Of a stretch of DNA of 31,514 bases, positions 23,401 through 29,832 are shown one piece after another. A program made the translations under genes and the position numbers. The stretch spans positions 1-31,514 of the forward strand of contig DAOUGC010000057.1 of NCBI GenBank assembly GCA_034429695.1. The letters run 5' to 3'. The notes under the pieces were generated by a model, which worked only from the letters and a program-made list of their open reading frames with translations, was not told the origin of the DNA and made no database searches. This stretch comes from DAOUGC01 sp034429695 (GTDB taxonomy: Bacteria; Chloroflexota; Anaerolineae; Anaerolineales; Anaerolineaceae). Position 1 is the stretch's first letter. Each line of letters opens with the position of its first letter.

Positions 23401-23739
23401 GACCTGATCCGGCAGCACCCGTGGAACGCCTACCGCATGCTCTCGCCGATCTCTTACCTGCGCAACGCGCTGGATATCCCTTATTGCCACCAGGAGCGCT
23501 GGAACGGCAGCGGCTATCCGCGCGGGCTGGCTGGTGAACAAATCCCATTCCCGGCGCGCATCTTTGCCGTGGTGGATGTGTTTGATGCCCTCACCTCGCC
23601 CCGGCCACAGCGCGACGCATGGGAGCCGGCCGTCGCATTTGAATATATTGAGAGAAACGCCGGCATCCTGTTTGACCCCGCCGTGGTCGAGGTTTTTCTG
23701 CGGATGCTGCGCGATACCGAAAACCCGTATTTCAATTGA
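20455..23739 (+). CDS. Receiver/PAS/GAF HD-GYP-domain phosphodiesterase-like sensor
   Basis: This 1094-residue cytoplasmic protein is probably a c-di-GMP phosphodiesterase. Domains in order: a degenerate receiver-like domain (1-140; D70 may be the phosphoacceptor, but the usual lysine and N-terminal acidic pair are not evident), PAS (about 158-275), GAF (281-440), PAS (447-565), GAF (570-720), GAF (731-890) and HD-GYP (904-1094). The HD pair is H959-D960 in LLHDVGMVTIPD. The GYP motif is HQERWNGSGYP at 1012-1022, with Q1013 where many members have a second histidine. No transmembrane helix is seen. The ATG at 20455 fits the first strand (MRILVIEP), but the ribosome-binding site is weak. It heads a long plus-strand series. 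Confidence 0.9.
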   Translation: MRILVIEPIGGDIQSLQAVFAQNGLDFLVLPGRSTAEQSAKENPLQLDTCSSLEEGLEYLKKPYDVVMVDAALTKGEIAGALAQLRTASDQTPLVVLMGEESEAIRAAARMNGAETAVRGDGDDLQRILRFARDRNSLLNLGETLSGVDLSDAEERYRELANMISDYSYSGRIDDSGKLIVDFASGRFDQITGYTVRELMEVGSWSHICLPEDHEILKQHREDFYQGKAVVSEIRIINRSGRLRWLRHYSRALLNESGVPYTFFAVGQDITQRKRAEMLQSVLFEISENSATVESLDQLYVKVHAAIDRLIDARNFYIALYNEESNLIEFPYFCDENDTQPAPITMGDSLTGYVIRTGKPLLTFPEVALQLVKDGLVGSHGTAAVDWLGVPMFTGDQVLGALVVQTYEPGVRYSEDDLNLMNFVAEQVSRAIERKRTENALRENEERFRSLVENLSIGVLRNTPGAEGHFLMANQAFLSMVGYSSFEELQKATMADLYVHREQRKEFSDRLIRSGRLVGNETLLKRRDGTHLWGAVSSHVVRDPVTGEALYFDTTFEDITERKQREIERDAIVALASAMRNVQTRADTLKVILDHLMLLMKADAAVALSLDPSNQEIVVDRVAGNVRNVEGSRLSADESSMAVRMLMAGMPFLSNDPKSINTLHRGNLLVGFRSVATVPLVVQGIAIGMLGVGCSNEINSSDFRMMCAIADLAANSIHRTTLFEETQRRLQRLTSLRAINTAISASLDLRVTLKVLVDQITTQLQADAADVLLLNPFTFLLEYAAGQGFHQKHHERARVRLGQGMAGMAAMERRTVQLPDLTREPPASNLPDWFSTEGIQAYFVVPLIVKGEIKGVLETFHRKPHPSDPEWLEFLESVAGQAAIAIDNAELLEKLQFSNDELTLAYDATIESWASSLDRRDHSADGHSRRLAELCLRLANRMGIPDPELVNMRRGALLHDVGMVTIPDTVLNKPGELTPEEWDLIRQHPWNAYRMLSPISYLRNALDIPYCHQERWNGSGYPRGLAGEQIPFPARIFAVVDVFDALTSPRPQRDAWEPAVAFEYIERNAGILFDPAVVEVFLRMLRDTENPYFN

Positions 23740-23765
23740 AAATCCATTCCTGAATAGAGGCGCCC

Positions 23766-25712
23766 TTGAACCTGTTGCCTGAACCACGTTCCATGTCCAC
23801 CCTGCATGGCGTTTGCCTGCTTGGTACGGACGGCATCCTGAGTATTCCACCGCTACCTGCTACTCCAGACGGGCGTGTATTGCTGATTGCTTCCCGGTTG
23901 CGGGCTGCCTTCTCCAGGCGGGGTTGCGCCTTGCAGCTCGCTGCCGGAAGGGCCCCGAAAGGTGGGCAAATTGTGGTGGAGTTATCCCTTCAGCCACAAC
24001 AGATACGCCAGCCGGAGGGCTATCGTCTGGAGATCATGCCTCAGCGGATTGACCTGCGCGCACATGACGAAGCGGGATTGTTTTATGGAACCTGTACCCT
24101 GGCGCAGATGCTGGAACAGGTTGAAGGGCGGGAATTGCCCTGCATGTTGATGGAGGATTGGCCGGATTATCCCGTACGCGGTGTGATGCTGGATATCAGC
24201 CGCGACAAGGTTCCAACCCTGGAAACCGTAATGGATCTGGTGGAGCGTCTGGCGGGCTGGAAGATCAATCAGTTCCAGTTGTACACCGAGCATACCTTTG
24301 CTTACTGCGGCCATCGTGACGTATGGGCGCAGGCCAGCCCTTTCACCGCTGAGGAGATTTTGATTCTGGATTCTTTTTGCCGTGAGCGCTTTGTTGAGCT
24401 GGTTCCCAATCAAAATTCGTTCGGGCACATGGCGCGCTGGTTGAAGCACGCCCGTTACAGCCCACTGGCAGAGACGATGGATGAATTTGAAGTGCCGTGG
24501 GGACGCGAGCCGGGACCATTCAGCCTGGCGCCGCTGCACCCCGGCAGTCTGGAACTGCTGCGCGACCTGTACGATGAATTGTTGCCGAATTTCTCCAGCC
24601 GCCAGTTCAATGTTGGTCTGGACGAAACTTTTGACCTTGGACAGGGGCAAAGCCGGTCGGCAGTGGAAGAACACGGGCTTGGCCGGGTGTATCTGGAATT
24701 TTTACAGAAGGTGTACGCTGAAGTTTCGCGGCGGGGGCGCACCATGCAGTTCTGGGGCGATATCATCACCCAGCAGCCGCAATTTGTACCCGAGCTTCCG
24801 CGTGACGCGATTGCCCTGCTGTGGGGCTATGAAGACGTGCATCCATTTGAGCGGGAGTGTCCCCTGTTTCGTGAGGCAGGTCTCAATTTTTACGTCTGCC
24901 CCGGAACATCCTCATGGAACAGCCTGGGCGGGCGAACACGCAACGCGCTTGGCAATTTGATCAATGCCGCTGAAAACGGGTTGAAGCATGGGGCGATTGG
25001 CTATCTCAATACGGACTGGGGCGATTTTGGGCACTGGCAGCCACTGCCGGTCAGTTACCTTGGGTTTATGCTCGGCGCTGCCGCTGGCTGGAATGTGGCG
25101 GCGGCAAAACGCACAGCCACTGACCCACAGACAGTGAAAGCGATGCTCTCACGCTTTGCTTTTGACGACCCGGGCGGTGCGGCCGGTGAACTGGCTTATG
25201 AGATCGGTAGTATTTATGAAATTCCGGGAATTTTCATCCCCAATTCGTCTGTGCTGTTCTGGGTGCTGCGCTGGCCTGTCGCTCAATTGCGTGAATACCC
25301 GCAAAAATTGATCGCCATCGCGGCAGCGCAAACGCAGGGACAGGCGTCGCCGCTGATCCGGTTGGCGGATGACGGCGACTGGTCGGCTGCAGATCTGGCG
25401 CGGCGTTTTGATCGCACCACTGCCGTCATTGACAATCTGCTGCAGCGGGTGGGCGCTGACGGCATGACCCGCGTGGACGGCGCGTTGATCCGCGATGAAT
25501 TCAGCCTGGTGTTGCGTTTGATGCGCCACGCCTGCGACCGTGCCCGTTATGCCTTTGATCTGCCCGGTGTGAATGTCTCCGGTCTTGCCGCGGATGTGGA
25601 GCAACTGCGCGTTGATTTCAACGATGTGTGGTTGGCGCGCAATCGCCCCGGCGGGCTGGCGGACAGCGCCGTTCGTTTTGATGAAATGCTGGCGGAGTAT
25701 CGCCAGGGATAA
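23766..25712 (+). CDS. GH20 beta-N-acetylhexosaminidase-like glycosidase
   Basis: This is a 648-residue family 20 glycoside hydrolase, expected to release terminal N-acetylglucosamine or N-acetylgalactosamine by substrate-assisted catalysis. A GH20b-type N-terminal domain (to about 135) ends before RGVMLDISRDKVPT, the start of the catalytic barrel. The catalytic pair is D286-E287 in NVGLDETFDLGQG, and a late aromatic binding motif is seen in TDWGDFGHWQ. No signal peptide is present, so it probably acts in the cytoplasm. The start is TTG at 23766, 5 bases after AGAGG. ATG at 23793 is the alternative. The gap to the HD-GYP gene is 26 bases, and 8 bases to the DUF58 gene, so co-transcription is likely. 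Confidence 0.85.
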   Translation: MNLLPEPRSMSTLHGVCLLGTDGILSIPPLPATPDGRVLLIASRLRAAFSRRGCALQLAAGRAPKGGQIVVELSLQPQQIRQPEGYRLEIMPQRIDLRAHDEAGLFYGTCTLAQMLEQVEGRELPCMLMEDWPDYPVRGVMLDISRDKVPTLETVMDLVERLAGWKINQFQLYTEHTFAYCGHRDVWAQASPFTAEEILILDSFCRERFVELVPNQNSFGHMARWLKHARYSPLAETMDEFEVPWGREPGPFSLAPLHPGSLELLRDLYDELLPNFSSRQFNVGLDETFDLGQGQSRSAVEEHGLGRVYLEFLQKVYAEVSRRGRTMQFWGDIITQQPQFVPELPRDAIALLWGYEDVHPFERECPLFREAGLNFYVCPGTSSWNSLGGRTRNALGNLINAAENGLKHGAIGYLNTDWGDFGHWQPLPVSYLGFMLGAAAGWNVAAAKRTATDPQTVKAMLSRFAFDDPGGAAGELAYEIGSIYEIPGIFIPNSSVLFWVLRWPVAQLREYPQKLIAIAAAQTQGQASPLIRLADDGDWSAADLARRFDRTTAVIDNLLQRVGADGMTRVDGALIRDEFSLVLRLMRHACDRARYAFDLPGVNVSGLAADVEQLRVDFNDVWLARNRPGGLADSAVRFDEMLAEYRQG

Positions 25713-25720
25713 GTGACAGC

Positions 25721-27193
25721 ATGAACGCTTACCGCTGGCTGATCCAGCGCCTGCGCAGCCTGCGGCGCATTACCACCCCCCGTGGGGAAGCCTCAGTGGA
25801 GTTGCGCCAGCCGTGGCTGCCTGTGCTTTTCCTGCTTGCATTGATCTGGCATATCCTGTATCCATCCCAGGCGCTGGCATTTGCAGCAGCGCTGCTGGCG
25901 GGTATGTGCCTGGTGGGTTACATTTGGGCGCGCCAGATGGCGACCCGTGTGGAGTGCAGCCGCAAACTGCGTTACAGTGCCTTTCAGGTGGGGGATGAAC
26001 TGGAGGAAGTGCTGCGGCTGGAAAACCATTCGCGCCTGCCGGTGCTGTGGGCTGAATACCTTGACCGCTCTGAAATTCCATCCTATTCTGTTTCCAGTGT
26101 GCAGGCTGTGGCGGGGCGTGGATCAAACGAATGGCGTTCCCACATGCTGTGCGCCAGGCGCGGCGTCTACCGCCTGGGGCCGTGGGAAGTGCTGCTGGGT
26201 GAACCGTTTGGCGTGTTTCAGGCGCGCATCCGCCACCAGACAACCAGTGAGATCATCGTTTACCCGCCACTGGCGCAATTGCCCGCTGAATTGATCCCGC
26301 ACGCTCATGCACGCGGTGCGCAGCGCCGTTTGCGCCAACCCAGCCCGGCTGAGACCATTCATGCTGCCACCACCCGCCCCTATGCTCCGGGTGATCCGCT
26401 GCGCCGTATTCACTGGCGTACCACGGCGCGCCGTTCTGCGCCATTTGTAAAGATGTTTGAGCCGGAATCATCAGCGGTGGCCTGGCTGATCCCCGACTTT
26501 GACGCCGGTGTCCAGCGTGTGACCGATGTTCATCTGCTTGCCGCCGGGGCGCAGGAGAATGCTTCCCTCACGGCTTACATCGGGGGTGAACGCCAGCACC
26601 TGCCGCAGCCCGCGCAACCCTCCCTGCTGCCCGATACACTCGAGGCGCTGGTGATCCTGACGGCCTCTCTGGCGGCGCTGCTCCTGCAGGAAGGCATGGC
26701 GGTGGGAGTGTATGCCGCCGGTATGCAGGCTCCCCTGCAGCCCAGGGCTGGCAGGGATAACATCTGGCCGATCATGCGCGCGCTTGCGCCGGTGCAACCC
26801 GCCGACCAGAACCTTAAACAAACCCTGCAGCAGGCGCGCCTGCTGGCACGCGCGCAGGACCTGTTGGTGGTGATAACTCCATCGTTGAACACAGCCTGGC
26901 GTGAGGCACTGGGACAAACCGGCGGCCCGGCAAATAATGTTCAGGGAACGGCGCGCGTGCTGCTGCTGGACCCCGCTTCATTTGATCTCAATGCTGATCC
27001 ACAGGGACGGGTCGAAGCTGCGCGTCAGGGTTTGGCGGGAATGGGCCTGGCTGTGACCGTGATCCGCCGCGAGCAGATCCACCCTGTGCTCGGCGTACAC
27101 GGCGCGCTGCGCCGCTGGGAGTTCAAGACGCTTGGTACGGGGCGGGTGATCGCCAGCGCCACCCCACGCCTGGTTGAAAAGGCGGCTCCGTGA
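25721..27193 (+). CDS. DUF58-domain membrane protein
   Basis: This 490-residue protein has two N-terminal transmembrane helices (about 30-65), followed by a region with immunoglobulin-like beta character. The DUF58 signature RPYAPGDPLRRIHWRTTAR begins at R219 and is followed by a von Willebrand A-like fold. DUF58 proteins usually travel with a MoxR AAA+ ATPase and a transglutaminase, in a system of poorly known function that may assemble or activate exported protein complexes. Here the transglutaminase follows with overlapping stop and start codons, but no MoxR gene is adjacent. The upstream neighbour is the GH20 gene instead. The ATG at 25721 lacks a strong Shine-Dalgarno sequence. Confidence 0.88.
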   Translation: MNAYRWLIQRLRSLRRITTPRGEASVELRQPWLPVLFLLALIWHILYPSQALAFAAALLAGMCLVGYIWARQMATRVECSRKLRYSAFQVGDELEEVLRLENHSRLPVLWAEYLDRSEIPSYSVSSVQAVAGRGSNEWRSHMLCARRGVYRLGPWEVLLGEPFGVFQARIRHQTTSEIIVYPPLAQLPAELIPHAHARGAQRRLRQPSPAETIHAATTRPYAPGDPLRRIHWRTTARRSAPFVKMFEPESSAVAWLIPDFDAGVQRVTDVHLLAAGAQENASLTAYIGGERQHLPQPAQPSLLPDTLEALVILTASLAALLLQEGMAVGVYAAGMQAPLQPRAGRDNIWPIMRALAPVQPADQNLKQTLQQARLLARAQDLLVVITPSLNTAWREALGQTGGPANNVQGTARVLLLDPASFDLNADPQGRVEAARQGLAGMGLAVTVIRREQIHPVLGVHGALRRWEFKTLGTGRVIASATPRLVEKAAP

Positions 27194-29508
27194 TGGGCGC
27201 CCGCCTGATCATGACGGGCTTCACCCGCCGCTGGCAAAACGGACTGCTGGCGTTTTTCCGGTCGCAATGGATCAACCTGACGCTGCTGGGAGCCGTGGCG
27301 GGGGTCATGGCTGCCTCCTTCCGTGAAGCAGCCTGGATGCGTTATCCTGAGCCGATTTTGGATCAGTTCCTGCTGGCGGTGTTGTTTGGCGCAATGCTGG
27401 CGGTATCCCGGTTTCGCGGCTGGTTTGCCTTTGTGTTTGTGCTGGTAATGGGCGGCGCTTTTTCGGTTCAGGCGGTCGGGCGCATTGTGCCAGAGATGCT
27501 GATCGTCTTTTCGCAAAACCTTAATGACCTTGCCACCGGCATGAACATTCGCCTGTGGGCATTTTTCGGACGGGTGAGCGGCTGGTTGGAGCGCCTTGCT
27601 GCCGGACAGGAAGTGACCGACCGCGGCATGGTGGGCTTGCTGGCGGCGCTGCTGGCGTGGTTTGTGCTTGTCTGGCTGTGCTGGTGTGTGATTCGCCGCA
27701 GGCAGGCGCTGGCAGGGCTGGCTCCCGCCGGCATCCTGCTGACCATTAACGCCATCTGGGGTGAAACCGGACTGGGGCTGTACATGCTGTTCTTTGGACT
27801 GGCGGCAGTGATGATCGCCCGCACGGCGTTCACCGGTATGCGCGGCGCGTGGACAGCGCGTGGAGTGGATTATCCAGACGAACTGGGCGAATGGCCGGTC
27901 AGTGCGCTGGCTATAACGCTGTTGCTGGTTTTAGCCGCACGGTTGTTTGCCCTGCTGGCATCACCGGAGGGCTGGCAGCAACTGGAGGACATGCTCACGC
28001 CAGAGGAAGCGCCGGTGGTTCAACATGCCCCGCTGCCCACCCTGGCTGCGGTGGACGCTGCTGTGAACATTGAAACCCCTGCCATGCTCGAGATCGGCGC
28101 ACCCATTCCCAACAACTTCAAGACAGTGATGTACGTTGAACTGTCTGATCCTCCCCCACCTCCACGTGAAGCCGGCGGCCTGCCCGGACGCCCGCCCCGT
28201 CAGTATTACTTCCGCAGCAGCCTGCTGGCGGTATACACCGGGCGCGGCTGGGAGACCCCTGCGCTGGAAACACAGGCGAGAAACGCGCCCTTTGATGAGG
28301 ATTTGCCGCCCATCGGCGAGGTGGTGCAGGCGGAGTTGCCCGTCGGTCGTTATGTGCTGCGCCAGCAATTTGAGATTGTCGCGCAGCACGGCGGGACGTT
28401 GTTCTCGGTGGCGGACCCGGTGTGGAGCCCACCCGCCGCGCAACCCCTGATCTCAGCGGGTGGTGGGGTTGTGCTGAACGGCAGGGTGAATGAATATAAC
28501 GTCATTTCGTACGCCACCGATGTCACTGCCAATCAATTGCGCGCCGCCAGTGACCATTATCCGGATGAGGTCAGCGAAGAGTATCTGCAACTGCCTGAAA
28601 GCCTGCCGCAACGCGTGCGCACCCTGGCGGGGCGCATTGCCGCGGACCACGACACGGCTTACGACAAGGCGATTGTCATTCAGGATTATTTGCGCAGTAC
28701 TTATCCTTACGCGCTTGAAGTGGGTGCTCCGCCCGCCGGACGGGATGTGGTGGATTATTTCCTGTTTGAAGGCCAGCAGGGCTTTTGCAGCTATTTTGCG
28801 TCTGCCATGACGGTCATGCTGCGCACCCAGGGCATACCCGCGCGGGTGGCAACCGGTTACGCCCTGGGCGAGTACGATTACGCTCGCGGGGCGTACCGCA
28901 TCCCGGCTTCGGCGGCGCATGCCTGGGTGGAGGTGTACTTCTCCGGGATCGGCTGGGTGGAGTTTGAACCCACCCCGGCGCTTTCCGCCGTGCATTACAC
29001 CGATATTCAGGAGGAGGAAGCCGGTGAGCAGGAACTGAAAGGCAAGGTTCCGGCTTTCACCATCAGCCGCAATGCCGGCATATTGATCGGCGTAATCGTG
29101 GCGCTGGGGTTGATCATCGGGGTATTGCGGCTGGGCATGCTGGTCAATGCCGGCCTGCGCGGGCAGCGCCTGCCCTCCGACCCGGCCCGCCGCCTGTACT
29201 GGCGCGTGCGTCTCTCGCTTTCGCCGCGCGGCGCAGATGAAAGCATGACCCCGCTGGAGTTCCTGGCTGTGAGCAGTCAGGGGTTGAGTGAATATCCACG
29301 CCTGCTGAAAGTGCTGGAAAGCGCCACCCACATGTACGTGCGGGCTGTTTTTGCAGAGAAATCACCGGCGTTGGCAGAGGTTGGCGCGCTGACGGCTGCC
29401 TGGCGGCGCTGCCTGCCCGAGCGCCTGCGCTGGGCAACCCGCACCGCACTGGACCAACGCCGTGCCCGTCAAAAACAACCCAAAAAGGTCAGCGCCCCGG
29501 CGCGCTGA
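27193..29508 (+). CDS. TgpA-like transmembrane transglutaminase-domain protein
   Basis: This 771-residue protein starts with a bundle of about six or seven transmembrane helices (to about residue 250), then an extracytoplasmic region, a transglutaminase core, one more helix (about 620-645) and a cytoplasmic DUF4129-like tail. The core has C532 in GFCSYFASAMT and H576 in AHAWVEVYF. The third triad position reads WVEFEPTP, so E592 stands where aspartate is canonical. Proteins of this kind are membrane-bound cysteine peptidases or transglutaminases of unknown substrate. The ATG at 27193 overlaps the DUF58 TGA (TGATG). A GTG three bases earlier is possible. The gene pair is a conserved unit in many bacteria. 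Confidence 0.9.
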   Translation: MGARLIMTGFTRRWQNGLLAFFRSQWINLTLLGAVAGVMAASFREAAWMRYPEPILDQFLLAVLFGAMLAVSRFRGWFAFVFVLVMGGAFSVQAVGRIVPEMLIVFSQNLNDLATGMNIRLWAFFGRVSGWLERLAAGQEVTDRGMVGLLAALLAWFVLVWLCWCVIRRRQALAGLAPAGILLTINAIWGETGLGLYMLFFGLAAVMIARTAFTGMRGAWTARGVDYPDELGEWPVSALAITLLLVLAARLFALLASPEGWQQLEDMLTPEEAPVVQHAPLPTLAAVDAAVNIETPAMLEIGAPIPNNFKTVMYVELSDPPPPPREAGGLPGRPPRQYYFRSSLLAVYTGRGWETPALETQARNAPFDEDLPPIGEVVQAELPVGRYVLRQQFEIVAQHGGTLFSVADPVWSPPAAQPLISAGGGVVLNGRVNEYNVISYATDVTANQLRAASDHYPDEVSEEYLQLPESLPQRVRTLAGRIAADHDTAYDKAIVIQDYLRSTYPYALEVGAPPAGRDVVDYFLFEGQQGFCSYFASAMTVMLRTQGIPARVATGYALGEYDYARGAYRIPASAAHAWVEVYFSGIGWVEFEPTPALSAVHYTDIQEEEAGEQELKGKVPAFTISRNAGILIGVIVALGLIIGVLRLGMLVNAGLRGQRLPSDPARRLYWRVRLSLSPRGADESMTPLEFLAVSSQGLSEYPRLLKVLESATHMYVRAVFAEKSPALAEVGALTAAWRRCLPERLRWATRTALDQRRARQKQPKKVSAPAR

Positions 29509-29511
29509 TTG

Positions 29512-29520
29512 TGGTATCAT
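29512..29520 (+). promoter_or_regulatory. Candidate extended -10 promoter for the ACP gene
   Basis: TG-G-TATCAT (29512-29520) resembles an extended -10 element, located 36 bases before the ACP start codon. No -35 box is evident, as expected for extended -10 promoters. It may give the ACP/ligase pair a transcript separate from the upstream run. Confidence 0.3.
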
Positions 29521-29556
29521 CCCTTCGCAACCACTCGTCAACAGGAAGGAAAACCC

Positions 29557-29802
29557 ATGAGCGCTGATACTGTCGCACAACTGCAAACCCTGATCGCAAA
29601 GGAAATCCTCAAGAAACCCAACCGCGTAATCCAACCGGACGAAGCCCTGCTTTCATCCGGGTTGGTGGATTCCATGCATGCCGTTGACCTGGCGTTGCTG
29701 GTGGAGGATCATTTTGGGGTGCGGATTGAAGATTTCGAGATCACCCGCGATAACTTTGACACCATTGAAGAACTGGCTGCTTTCATCGCTGCCCGACAGT
29801 AA
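29557..29802 (+). CDS. Acyl carrier protein
   Basis: This 81-residue carrier protein holds acyl chains as thioesters on a phosphopantetheine arm. The attachment serine is S39 in GLVDSMHAVDL, a DSM variant of the usual DSL motif, so it should be modified. The fold is acidic and four-helical with the expected IEDFEI and DTIEELAAFI ends. The ATG at 29557 follows GGAAGGA by about 7 bases. It lies 30 bases upstream of an acyl-AMP ligase. This suggests a dedicated carrier loaded by that ligase rather than the housekeeping fatty-acid ACP (inference). Confidence 0.94.
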   Translation: MSADTVAQLQTLIAKEILKKPNRVIQPDEALLSSGLVDSMHAVDLALLVEDHFGVRIEDFEITRDNFDTIEELAAFIAARQ

Positions 29803-29832
29803 GCGGCGGGGATCACAGCTTTCCTTCATTTT

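Noticed and set aside
22957..23850. 297-codon minus-strand open frame opposite the HD-GYP gene
   Set aside because: The plus strand encodes GAF and HD-GYP motifs throughout. The antisense product shows no family features.
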